Shown here: positions 27,343 to 35,768 of the stretch, piece by piece
Numbering within the stretch: the stretch's first letter is position 1
Layout: every line of letters starts with the position of its first letter
Origin: UBA3064 sp023258775
GTDB taxonomy: Bacteria; Pseudomonadota; Gammaproteobacteria; Burkholderiales; Burkholderiaceae_E
Assembly (NCBI GenBank): GCA_044355655.1
Contig: JBIKXS010000001.1
Coordinates: 62,001 to 126,000, forward strand
Reading direction: 5' to 3'
Length of the DNA stretch: 64,000 nucleotides
The notes under the pieces: model-generated
Told to the model about the DNA's origin: nothing
Databases searched by the model: none
Seen by the model: the letters and a program-made list of their open reading frames with translations, nothing else
Position numbers and translations under genes: made by a program

Positions 27343-28167
27343 CTAGCGCCAGAACTCCCACCAGCGAGTCTCAAGGTTTAGCTGGGTCGCAAGCTTTCGG
27401 CTTTCGGGGTAGTTGAGCTTGAACACCCGTTCAGCGTCGTCTGCTTGTTGTTTAAGTCCGAGTTCGCGAGACGCAAGAATGAGAATGACAAGCGCCTCTT
27501 CAACAGCCGGTGTGTCTGGAAATTGTTGAACCAATTGCTGGGCACGATTAGCCGCTGCAACGTGGGCACCACGGATCCAGTAAAACTTTGCGATTGTTAA
27601 TTCGCCTTCAGCCAGCGTATTGATGAGGTAGCGGAGTCGCTGACGCGCATCATCGGCATAACTGCTCTCGGGATAGCGCTCAAGTACCACCCGGAAAGCG
27701 TCATAAGCCTGACGGGTCGCCTTTAAGTCGCGATCCGCAAGACTTTGGCCACCCAGATTCACGAGCAATCCCATCTGATCATTGAAATGGATAAGACCGC
27801 GCAGGTAAAAGACATAGTCCATGGCCGGACTGCTTGGATACATCTTTGAGAAGCGGTCTAGCGCTGAAAGTGCTTGTTCCTTTTCACCTAACTTGTAATG
27901 ACCATAAGCAAGCTCAAGTTGGGCTTGTTGAGCGTATCGGCCAAAAGGATAACGTGATTCAAGTCGTCCAAAAAGGCGCGTGGCCTGCGCAAGATTACCC
28001 GCTGATAGCTCTTCCTTGGCTTCAGCGTAGATTTTTTCAGCAGACCATCCGCTGGTTGGATCTGGGCTATCACTGCCCAGACCGCAGGCACTTAAGGCAA
28101 CAGCCAGACCGAGCATGAGGCCAGCAAGAAGGGCACTGGGCTTACGTCTTGCATTGGGATTATTCAT
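27343..28167 (-). CDS. bamD: Outer membrane protein assembly factor BamD
   Basis: Essential lipoprotein of the BAM complex that inserts beta-barrel proteins in the outer membrane. The 274 residues begin with a lipoprotein signal (LGLAVALSAC, lipidated Cys28) and then TPR-like repeats (EELSAGNLAQATRLFGRLESRYPFG, EKEQALSALDRFSKMYP, YDAFRVVLERYPESSYADDA). It is divergent from rluD across a 131-bp spacer, a common bamD/rluD arrangement in proteobacteria. Confidence 0.95.
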   Translation of the reverse strand: MNNPNARRKPSALLAGLMLGLAVALSACGLGSDSPDPTSGWSAEKIYAEAKEELSAGNLAQATRLFGRLESRYPFGRYAQQAQLELAYGHYKLGEKEQALSALDRFSKMYPSSPAMDYVFYLRGLIHFNDQMGLLVNLGGQSLADRDLKATRQAYDAFRVVLERYPESSYADDARQRLRYLINTLAEGELTIAKFYWIRGAHVAAANRAQQLVQQFPDTPAVEEALVILILASRELGLKQQADDAERVFKLNYPESRKLATQLNLETRWWEFWR

Positions 28168-28298
28168 GCTTTATCTCAGTTTGTTTGGGAATGAGAGAAT
28201 TGATGCTTCAATCGATGTCTTCATAGGGTGGGTGGAAAGCATGCCACAAGGCCGCCACGCGAATTGCAGTCGAATTATACGGACGATGAGACTTGCTG

Positions 28299-29321
28299 AT
28301 GCACGGTGAGCATGGTCTTGCCCTCGAAAACAACGTCTTGCAATTGAGCGCGGCGGGTTCGGCAGGTCTCAGACTTGATCGCTTTATTACCGATCACCTT
28401 AAGCAGTCGGGTCAGGCTGTGTCTCGAACACGTGTTCAGGATTGGATCAAACTCGGTGCAGTAAGGGTGAATGATGCACTTTGTAGCGCATCACAAAGAT
28501 TATCGGGGCGAGAACTCGTTGAGGTTTGGCCCCAGCCGCTTGAGGCTTCAAACGCCTTCAGTCCCGATCCGATCGATTTGAATATTGCTTATCTTGATGA
28601 CGAGGTTTTGATTCTTGATAAACCCGCCGGCATCGTGGTTCATCCAGCGCCAGGGCATTGGCGCGGCACCTTGATGAATGGCCTTTTGCATTGGCGTCCT
28701 GAGCTTTCATCCTTACCACGCGCAGGCATCGTGCATCGCCTAGATCGTGATACCTCTGGTTTACTCATGGTTGGCCTAGACGAGGCAAGCATTGTTGCTC
28801 TGCAACAGGCACTTGCAGCACGTTTGACCCATCGAATCTATCTTGCGCTGGTCCATGGCGATGCGAGCAGACTTGATGGGCTGAAGCTTGATTGTGCAAT
28901 CGGGAGAGATCCGGTGTCACGCGTGCGTATGGCCTGCAATGGCATCGCGGCCAAGCCCGCGAGCACGACGATCCGCCACTTATCCAAAAAGGCGCTAGGC
29001 GACGGACTTTGGGTGAGTTTGATAAGTTGCAAACTCGATACCGGAAGAACGCATCAAATCCGGGTGCACTTGGCTTCCAAAGGCTTTGCATTGATTGGGG
29101 ATCCACTCTATGGTCGCGTTGCAGCAGACAGAGCACTGGTTGCAAGCGATGATCGCTATGAAATGTTTAGCTCAAGTGGCCAGGCACTTCATGCCAGTGT
29201 GCTTCAACTTCCTCATCCATCAACGCAGTCGATGCTTAGGCTTTATAGCAGTCCAACCTGGAGTCTTGGGATAACAATGCCAACGCTTGAGTCGCTCGTC
29301 GAGCTATGGGATTTAACGTGA
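28299..29321 (+). CDS. rluD: 23S rRNA pseudouridine synthase RluD
   Basis: Makes pseudouridines in helix 69 of 23S rRNA. The 340 residues include an N-terminal S4 RNA-binding domain (GLRLDRFITDHL to VRVNDALCSASQRLSGRELVEV) and the RluA-type catalytic core with HRLDRDTSGLLMV, whose aspartate is catalytic. Later family blocks are KLDTGRTHQIRVHLASKG and IGDPLYG. ATG 28299 is chosen; TTG 28293 in frame is less likely. It is followed after 15 bp by pgeF. Confidence 0.93.
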   Translation: MHGEHGLALENNVLQLSAAGSAGLRLDRFITDHLKQSGQAVSRTRVQDWIKLGAVRVNDALCSASQRLSGRELVEVWPQPLEASNAFSPDPIDLNIAYLDDEVLILDKPAGIVVHPAPGHWRGTLMNGLLHWRPELSSLPRAGIVHRLDRDTSGLLMVGLDEASIVALQQALAARLTHRIYLALVHGDASRLDGLKLDCAIGRDPVSRVRMACNGIAAKPASTTIRHLSKKALGDGLWVSLISCKLDTGRTHQIRVHLASKGFALIGDPLYGRVAADRALVASDDRYEMFSSSGQALHASVLQLPHPSTQSMLRLYSSPTWSLGITMPTLESLVELWDLT

Positions 29322-29336
29322 TAAGGATCGGACGTG

Positions 29337-30218
29337 ATGGGTTTTAATTCAAATCGTTTAGATTTTAGTGAACACCGCGTTCCCCAATCCTGGCTGCGAC
29401 CGTCTTGGGACTTTGCTTTTGCAATGCATCGTGCAGATCAGCGGGCGCAAGCAGCATGTTTGGCCAAACGCTATGTTGTGCTTTGCAGCAATCGTCACGG
29501 TGGTGTTAGTGAGGGTGCCTTCTCTTCGATGAATCTGGGCCTTGGCCAGGGTGATGAACATCATTTAGTGATGGAAAATCGAAAACGACTGGCAACACAC
29601 CTCGCCGTGCCAGCACGCTATTTGCGCTTGACTCATGGCGCGCATTGCGTGAACGCCGATGAAATAGCCTTGGAACGAAGCCTACCTGAAGCAGATGCTG
29701 CAGTGCTCCAAAAACCTGGTCATGCCTTAGTCATGCTGACCGGAGATTGTGTACCTATCGTACTTGCTGATGCTAAGGGAAGAGGGCTTGCCTTGGTTCA
29801 TGCTGGCTGGCGTGGTCTGGCCTTGGGTGTTATAGAGTCGGCTGTCAGCGCCTTGCGTAAATCCTTGGGTGACGATGCCCCTTTGCTTGCCTGGATTGGG
29901 CCCTGCATCGGTGCGGCAGCATTTGAAGTGGGTGAAGAGGTGCTGATGGCTTTTCCTCCAGATCAGCGTGGTGAGCATTTCTTTCGAAAGCGTCCTGCTG
30001 AAAAGGCTGCCCAGCGCTGGATGGGTGATTTGATTGCACTGACGCGAGCGCGTTTAGTGATGTCAGCTGTGGGCGCCATCGGAGGCGGGCTTTGGTGCAC
30101 CTGGCATGACGATGCCCGATTTTTTTCCCATCGGCGGCAGGGCGGGGGAGGTCGCTTTGCAACTGCAATTGCGATACGCCATGAGGCTGTTCAGGAAAGC
30201 GTAAGTGTTTTGCGATAG
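29337..30218 (+). CDS. pgeF: Peptidoglycan editing factor PgeF (YfiH/laccase-domain)
   Basis: Cytosolic enzyme of the DUF152/multicopper-polyphenol-oxidase-like family; PgeF removes wrongly incorporated L-Ser precursors from the peptidoglycan pathway. About 293 residues. Zn/Cu-site motifs are LTHGAHCVNAD, LTGDCVPIVLAD, VHAGWRGLALGV and IGPCIGAAAFEVG. The gene may begin with GTG 29334 or ATG 29337; AAGGA is 6 or 9 bp upstream respectively. It follows rluD, as in many proteobacteria, and precedes phaC by 136 bp. Confidence 0.88.
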   Translation: MGFNSNRLDFSEHRVPQSWLRPSWDFAFAMHRADQRAQAACLAKRYVVLCSNRHGGVSEGAFSSMNLGLGQGDEHHLVMENRKRLATHLAVPARYLRLTHGAHCVNADEIALERSLPEADAAVLQKPGHALVMLTGDCVPIVLADAKGRGLALVHAGWRGLALGVIESAVSALRKSLGDDAPLLAWIGPCIGAAAFEVGEEVLMAFPPDQRGEHFFRKRPAEKAAQRWMGDLIALTRARLVMSAVGAIGGGLWCTWHDDARFFSHRRQGGGGRFATAIAIRHEAVQESVSVLR

Positions 30219-30354
30219 AGTCTGTATCGTTGCGCAGGTTGCATACGATTTCGCCCGTTATGCGTTTTTTATGCGATCTGAGTTTGTTGAATTGAATGCT
30301 CTAAGTTTTGATTTTTTGCGAGAATTTTTTTCTGATTCAATGAGGAGTTGATTC

Positions 30355-32352
30355 ATGGTGAGCAAGCGTTTAACCAATAAAGCTGACTCGAGAGCGAGGG
30401 ACGAGAAAGCGCCAGGGTCCAAAGCCTCAACGAAGGCAAAGATCGGAGTATCAGCGAAACCCGCTACCACCAACAAGTCAAAGACTGAGTTAGAAGGAAA
30501 GCGCAGTCGCTCAACTAGGGCAAAGACTGAGCTTCAGGTCCAGACGCCAAAGCGGCGCGCCTTGCCTGCCAAGACAAAGGCATCGGTGTCTCAACGAACT
30601 GCTGCCGCGCCTAGTCTTGCTGCGGTGGTTAAAGACACCACCGTACCCAGGGCAAGGACGAGATCCAATGCTGGCGAAGCGAAAAAAACTGAAGCTGAAG
30701 CCACCAGGATGAATGCCAATATTGGTTTTGAGGAAGTTCAGCAGGCTTGGGCCTCGGTGATGCAACCCTGGTCGGCGCTACCGGCCTGGTCCATCAACCC
30801 AGAGGCGCTTAGCGGCCTGCAGCGCGAGTACCTTCAAAGGGCACAGTCGCTAATGGCCTCACCCGGAGCCACGGGGCATGGCGGAGATAAACGCTTTAGC
30901 CATGATGCCTGGCAGAAGGGACCCTTTGCCCTAGCGGCTTCAGCGTATTTGCTCAATGCCGAGTTTATGGCGCGCATAGCCGAACTGGTCGAAGCTGATG
31001 AAAAAACGAAAGACCGTATCCGCTTTGCTACCGAGCAATGGGTGGATGCTGCGGCGCCCTCAAATTTTCTTGCCACCAATCCTGAGGCGCAACAGCGCAT
31101 GCTTGAATCGGGCGGCGAAAGCCTCAGGCAGGGCATGGAAAACCTGATGCATGATCTCGCAGCGGGTCGGATCTCACAAAGCGATGAAACCGCCTTTGAA
31201 GTTGGTCGCAATGTTGCAACATCTGAGGGTGCTGTGGTTTTTCGTAATGAATTAATGGAAATTATTCAATACAAACCGATCACGGAAAGGGTGGCAAAGC
31301 GACCCTTATTGATGGTCCCGCCTTGTATTAATAAATTCTATATTTTAGATCTTCAACCTGATAACTCGCTTGTTCAGCATTGCCTCGCCGAGGGTGTTCA
31401 AGTCTTTATGCTGTCCTGGCGCAATGTCGATGAGTCGATGAGCCAAATCACTTGGGATGATTATCTTGAGATAGGAGCGATCGAAGCCATTCGCGTCGTC
31501 CAAGAGATCAGTGCGCAAGAGGAGATTAATTTGCTTGGCTTTTGCGTTGGCGGAACCATCGTCGGTGCAACCCTGGCCGCACTGGCAGCACGAAAGATTT
31601 ACCCGATTGCATCGCTAACCTTACTCACCACCTTGCTTGATTTTTCCCACCCCGGCGTACTTGGCGTTTTCATTGATGAACAGCATGTGCGCATGCGTGA
31701 GCAAAATCTTGGTCAGGGTGGTGTGATGCGCGGCAAAGAGCTTGCAGCAACCTTCTCTGCGCTTCGCCCCAATGACCTGGTTTGGAATTACTTCGTCAAC
31801 AATTATCTGAAGGGCGAAAGGCCAGCCGCTTTTGATCTTTTGTATTGGAATGCAGACTCGACCAATCTGCCAGGACCTATGTTTGCCTGGTACCTGCGAC
31901 ATATGTACCTACAAAACCAGCTTTGTAAGCCTAAGCAGCTGACTTGTCTTGGTGAGACGATTGATCTCGGTGCCATCGATGCACCGAGCTATATCTTTGC
32001 TGCGAGAGACGACCACATTGTGCCCTGGCAGTCGGCATACCTGAGCACCCAACATCTTGGTGGCGAGAAGCGATTTATTTTGGGTGCAAGTGGGCATATC
32101 GCTGGCACGATTAACTCAGCCAAGCGAAACCGTCGCAGCTACTGGACTGCTGCGCCGCAGCATTTGCCTGCGAATCCAGATGCCTGGTTAGACGTTGCGG
32201 CTGAGCAGCAGGGGAGTTGGTGGCGGGATTGGTCAGCATGGCTTGCCCAATACGCCGGTGGCGAACGACTTGCTCCGCGCATCTTTGGCAATGCTGAATA
32301 CCAGGCGATTGACCCGGCGCCCGGGCCTTATGTCAAACAGCGCGCAACTTAA
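30355..32352 (+). CDS. phaC: Class I poly(3-hydroxyalkanoate) synthase with basic N-terminal extension
   Basis: Polymerises 3-hydroxyacyl-CoA into granule polyester. At 665 residues it is about 75 longer than Cupriavidus necator PhaC. The triad is Cys397 in the lipase-like GFCVGGT box, Asp553 (ARDDHIVPW) and His581 (GASGHIAG). Other family blocks are PPCINKFYILDLQP and LRPNDLVWNYFV. Residues 1-118 are Lys/Arg/Ala/Thr-rich, with about 30 basic residues, and resemble nucleoid-binding tails more than an enzyme domain. GAGGAG lies 7 bp before ATG 30355, so the extension is probably translated. phaB and phaR follow; phaA is absent here. Confidence 0.95.
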   Translation: MVSKRLTNKADSRARDEKAPGSKASTKAKIGVSAKPATTNKSKTELEGKRSRSTRAKTELQVQTPKRRALPAKTKASVSQRTAAAPSLAAVVKDTTVPRARTRSNAGEAKKTEAEATRMNANIGFEEVQQAWASVMQPWSALPAWSINPEALSGLQREYLQRAQSLMASPGATGHGGDKRFSHDAWQKGPFALAASAYLLNAEFMARIAELVEADEKTKDRIRFATEQWVDAAAPSNFLATNPEAQQRMLESGGESLRQGMENLMHDLAAGRISQSDETAFEVGRNVATSEGAVVFRNELMEIIQYKPITERVAKRPLLMVPPCINKFYILDLQPDNSLVQHCLAEGVQVFMLSWRNVDESMSQITWDDYLEIGAIEAIRVVQEISAQEEINLLGFCVGGTIVGATLAALAARKIYPIASLTLLTTLLDFSHPGVLGVFIDEQHVRMREQNLGQGGVMRGKELAATFSALRPNDLVWNYFVNNYLKGERPAAFDLLYWNADSTNLPGPMFAWYLRHMYLQNQLCKPKQLTCLGETIDLGAIDAPSYIFAARDDHIVPWQSAYLSTQHLGGEKRFILGASGHIAGTINSAKRNRRSYWTAAPQHLPANPDAWLDVAAEQQGSWWRDWSAWLAQYAGGERLAPRIFGNAEYQAIDPAPGPYVKQRAT

Positions 32353-32519
32353 GCGTTCGGGCCGATTCCCCCTGACAAGGCTGCGACGACCGTCGCAAAC
32401 TCATTCGAGCAAATAAATCGCTCGGCTATCGTCGCTTGTGGCACGATGCGGGCTATCGGTTCGTCAGACAAATAAGAATTGCCAACCTATGATTTCAATT
32501 AACAAGCAAGGAGACGAGG

Positions 32520-33257
32520 ATGACACAGCGTATTGCGTATGTAACTGGTGGTATGGGGGGTATTGGGACTGCGATTTGTCAGCGACTCCATAAGGAGGGT
32601 TATGTGGTTATCGCGGGTTGCGGGCCCAGTCGTGACCATGTGAAATGGATTGCCGAACAGGCCGAGGCCGGTTACCAGTTCCACGCATCGGTCGGGAACG
32701 TGAGCGATTGGAATTCCACGAAAGAAGCTTTTGATCGGGTAAAAGCTGATTTTGGTAACCCCGATGTGCTTGTCAACAACGCTGGTATTACGAGGGATGG
32801 AACCTTTCGGAAAATGTCGGTTGATGATTGGCGCGCAGTTATGGACACTAATTTGAACTCGCTTTTCAATGTCACCAAACAGGTGATTGAAGGTATGCTC
32901 GATAAAGGTTTTGGTCGCATCGTCAACATTTCATCGGTAAACGGTCAAAAAGGACAATTCGGTCAGACCAATTATTCAACGGCGAAAGCTGGAATTCACG
33001 GGTTCACCATGGCCTTGGCTCAGGAAGTTGCCAATAAGGGCATCACGGTCAACACGGTCTCGCCTGGTTACATTGGCACTGATATGGTTTCTGCAATGAG
33101 GCCCGATGTCTTGGAAAAAATTGTGGCTGGCATCCCTGTGAAGAGACTCGGAACTCCCCAAGAGATCGGTTCGATTGTTGCCTGGATCTCGAGTGATGAA
33201 GGCGGCTTTGCTACAGGGGCGGACTTTTCGCTTAACGGCGGATTGCATATGGGTTAA
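32520..33257 (+). CDS. phaB: Acetoacetyl-CoA reductase
   Basis: NADPH-dependent reduction of acetoacetyl-CoA to (R)-3-hydroxybutyryl-CoA, the PhaC substrate. The 245 residues form a short-chain dehydrogenase: YVTGGMGGIGTAI nucleotide loop, NNAGIT, and the catalytic Ser (NISSVNGQKGQFGQ), Tyr and Lys (NYSTAKAGIHGFT). The wording of the NADP and active-site blocks matches PhaB more closely than FabG. AAGGAG precedes the ATG. It lies 167 bp behind phaC, where two small hairpins but no T-run are seen. Confidence 0.94.
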   Translation: MTQRIAYVTGGMGGIGTAICQRLHKEGYVVIAGCGPSRDHVKWIAEQAEAGYQFHASVGNVSDWNSTKEAFDRVKADFGNPDVLVNNAGITRDGTFRKMSVDDWRAVMDTNLNSLFNVTKQVIEGMLDKGFGRIVNISSVNGQKGQFGQTNYSTAKAGIHGFTMALAQEVANKGITVNTVSPGYIGTDMVSAMRPDVLEKIVAGIPVKRLGTPQEIGSIVAWISSDEGGFATGADFSLNGGLHMG

Positions 33258-33372
33258 GCCTCTGGCAAGCATGCTTTGATTTGCAACAGGCTGTAGCGAG
33301 CATCTCAAAGCGCTGGGGTTGAAGAAAAGTGTCCCAACGTTTGAAACGATTTGCAACCCGAGGTTCAATTTC

Positions 33373-33942
33373 ATGCAGGCAGCAAGACTGATCAAGAAGT
33401 ATCCTAATCGTCGCCTTTACGACACACAGACAAGCAGCTACATCACCCTGGGTGACGTTAAACAACTGGTTTTATCAGGCGACCGTTTGCTCGTTGAAGA
33501 CGCCAAAACAAGAGAAGACCTCACACGGAGCATTCTTTTGCAAATCATTCTTGAGGAGGAGGCGGGGGGAACACCGCTTTTCTCAAGTGAAATGCTTGCC
33601 CAAATGATCCGTTTTTATGGACATGCAATGCAAGGCATGATGGGTACTTATCTTGAGAAAACGCTACAAAGTTTCGTTGAAATACAGACTAGGATGACCG
33701 ATCAGTCCAAGGCTTTGTATGACGGTAACAAGACGATGCCAAATCCAGAATTGTGGACGCAGTTCATGGCCGGCCAGGCGCCAATGTTCCAGACCATGAT
33801 GGCCAACTACATCGATCAGTCGAAAAATATGTTTGTTCAAATGCAAGAACAAATGCAGCAACAGACCCGAAATATGTTTCAGGCATTTCCCTTTCAGGGG
33901 CCTGGCAGCAATCCTGGCGAACGGGATGAGGGAAAGACCTAG
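33373..33942 (+). CDS. phaR: Polyhydroxyalkanoate synthesis repressor PhaR
   Basis: Repressor that senses polyester granules and controls phasin genes. Of 189 residues, the N-terminal PHB/PHA accumulation regulator DNA-binding domain is clear (ARLIKKYPNRRLYDTQTSSYITLGDV), followed by the PHB-binding helices (FSSEMLAQMIRFYGHAMQGMMGTYLEKTL). The C-terminal part is rich in Met and Gln. ATG 33373 is chosen over TTG 33319 because homologues start just before this motif. It follows phaB by 115 bp and rimO begins 6 bp after it. Confidence 0.93.
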   Translation: MQAARLIKKYPNRRLYDTQTSSYITLGDVKQLVLSGDRLLVEDAKTREDLTRSILLQIILEEEAGGTPLFSSEMLAQMIRFYGHAMQGMMGTYLEKTLQSFVEIQTRMTDQSKALYDGNKTMPNPELWTQFMAGQAPMFQTMMANYIDQSKNMFVQMQEQMQQQTRNMFQAFPFQGPGSNPGERDEGKT

Positions 33943-33948
33943 TCGGGT

Positions 33949-35307
33949 ATGAAGAAAGATCCAGCGGTTGGTTTTGTCTCCTTGGGTTGTCCCAAGGCCT
34001 TGGTCGACTCCGAACAAATTATCACCAAGCTTCGCGCTGAGGGCTACCGGATTTCGTCCGATTATCAGGGTGCCGATCTTGTCGTGGTGAATACCTGCGG
34101 ATTTATTGATGCCGCTGTCCAAGAATCGCTTGACAGTATCGGTGAAGCAATTCGCGAGCAAGGTAAGGTGATTGTGACCGGCTGCCTTGGCCAACGAAGT
34201 AATGCCGATGGCGAGAATCTCGTTCAAAGCTTACACCCGAAAGTGCTTGCCGTGACCGGTCCTCATGCCAGTGATGAGGTCATGGCGCATGTGCATCGTC
34301 ACTTACCTAAACCTCATGACCCATATGTTGACCTGGTACCCGAGGCCGGGATTAAACTAACCCCATCGCATTACGCGTATTTGAAGATCTCAGAAGGCTG
34401 CAATCATCGATGTAGTTTTTGTATCATTCCGTCGATGCGTGGTGATTTGGTGAGTCGACCTATTGGAGAGGTGATGCGTGAGGCAGAGGCACTTGCTCGA
34501 TCAGGCGTCAAGGAACTCCTGGTGATTTCGCAAGACACCTCAGCCTATGGTGTTGATATTAAATATAGAACTGGGTTTGTCCAGGGGCGCCCAGTTCGTA
34601 CACGACTTACCGAACTTGTTAAAGAGCTTGCAAAGCTCGGGTTGTGGGTACGACTGCATTATGTCTACCCCTATCCCCATGTGGACGAATTGTTTGAATT
34701 GATGGCTGAAGGTCTACTACTACCTTACCTCGATGTGCCTTTCCAGCACGCGAATCGGCGAATCTTAAAGCTGATGAAGCGGCCCGCAAGCGGGGAAGAT
34801 GTTCTGCGACGGATTGAGTCTTGGCGGCATGCCTGTCCCGATCTCAGCCTGCGCAGTACCTTCATTGCAGGATTTCCCTCGGAAACCGAAGAAGAGTTTC
34901 AAGAACTACTCGATTTTTTATCGGAGGCGAAAATAGATCGGGCAGGTTGTTTCGCCTATTCTCCGGTCGAAGGTGCGAGCGCCAATCAAATTGCCGGCGC
35001 CTTACCGGAGGCGCTTCGCGAGGAGCGACGCGATCGTCTTATGCAGCATCAAGCAGCGATTAGCCGTGAGCGTTTAAAGCGATGGAAGGGTAAACGAATA
35101 CAAGTCCTGGTTGATGAACTGGAGCGAGACGATGATGGTGAGTTATTGGGTGCCATTGGCCGAAGCCCATCGGATGCGCCTGAGATTGACGGTCTTGTTT
35201 ATCTTCGGCCACATCCAAGTTTAGCGGTCGGTCAGTTTGTGACGGCAAAAATCACTCGAAGTGATGACTATGACTTATATGGATCAGTTGTGCGCTCCGC
35301 TCATTAG
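33949..35307 (+). CDS. rimO: Ribosomal protein S12 methylthiotransferase RimO
   Basis: Radical-SAM enzyme that adds a methylthio group to an Asp of ribosomal protein S12. The 452 residues contain the N-terminal UPF0004 cysteines (LGCPKALVDSE, NTCGFIDAA, TGCLGQ), the radical-SAM cluster CNHRCSFC, and a C-terminal TRAM domain (RIQVLVDELERDDDGELLG and GQFVTAKI). It begins 6 bp after phaR. Its stop overlaps that of the convergent MAPEG gene by 4 bp. Confidence 0.95.
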   Translation: MKKDPAVGFVSLGCPKALVDSEQIITKLRAEGYRISSDYQGADLVVVNTCGFIDAAVQESLDSIGEAIREQGKVIVTGCLGQRSNADGENLVQSLHPKVLAVTGPHASDEVMAHVHRHLPKPHDPYVDLVPEAGIKLTPSHYAYLKISEGCNHRCSFCIIPSMRGDLVSRPIGEVMREAEALARSGVKELLVISQDTSAYGVDIKYRTGFVQGRPVRTRLTELVKELAKLGLWVRLHYVYPYPHVDELFELMAEGLLLPYLDVPFQHANRRILKLMKRPASGEDVLRRIESWRHACPDLSLRSTFIAGFPSETEEEFQELLDFLSEAKIDRAGCFAYSPVEGASANQIAGALPEALREERRDRLMQHQAAISRERLKRWKGKRIQVLVDELERDDDGELLGAIGRSPSDAPEIDGLVYLRPHPSLAVGQFVTAKITRSDDYDLYGSVVRSAH

Positions 35308-35684
35308 CGAATCGAAAGACCAATAAGGGCTAAGGCGCTACCAAATCCTACGAACCATACAAGACTGCGTAACAAGGCTTTATCGAGGTAATAGGCGGCC
35401 AGATAAATTAGCCTTGATATGACGAAACTCATACAAAGCAAGTCTCGGGTGTTGGCATCAAGCTCTGCATGCAGTGCAAAGAGCAAGGCGGCCGCAAACA
35501 CAATCAAGGCTTCCCAACTGTTGGCCTGGGCTGCAAGCGCGCGTTGGCGCCGGGGCTCATTCATTTGTTGTCCCCATTGCCGAGGGTTATGGTTGTCATA
35601 ATCGCTTGCTCCCCACTTTTGCAAGCCGGCAGCCACGATAGGAAGTAGGCATGCAATTAATAGGCTGTAGGCAGGAATGTTCAT
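35304..35684 (-). CDS. MAPEG family membrane protein
   Basis: A 126-residue inner-membrane protein with about four hydrophobic helices. The pattern is that of bacterial MAPEG proteins: RQWGQQMNEPRRQRALAAQANSWEALIVFAAALL, with the conserved R..A..N..E element, then SFVISRLIYLAAYYLDKALLRSLVWFVG. No substrate can be assigned. It is convergent with rimO and not part of an obvious operon. Confidence 0.85.
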   Translation of the reverse strand: MNIPAYSLLIACLLPIVAAGLQKWGASDYDNHNPRQWGQQMNEPRRQRALAAQANSWEALIVFAAALLFALHAELDANTRDLLCMSFVISRLIYLAAYYLDKALLRSLVWFVGFGSALALIGLSIR

Positions 35685-35768
35685 AGGCTTGTGTTTTCCT
35701 TAGTTGACTTCTCTCGAGCCTGCTAGCGCGAGCCGATTCGTCGAGGGCTTTAAGGACATCAGTACGCG

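Noticed and set aside
33664..34227. 187-residue frame antisense to phaR/rimO
   Set aside because: It overlaps two well-supported genes, lacks motifs, and its composition follows the complementary codon pattern.
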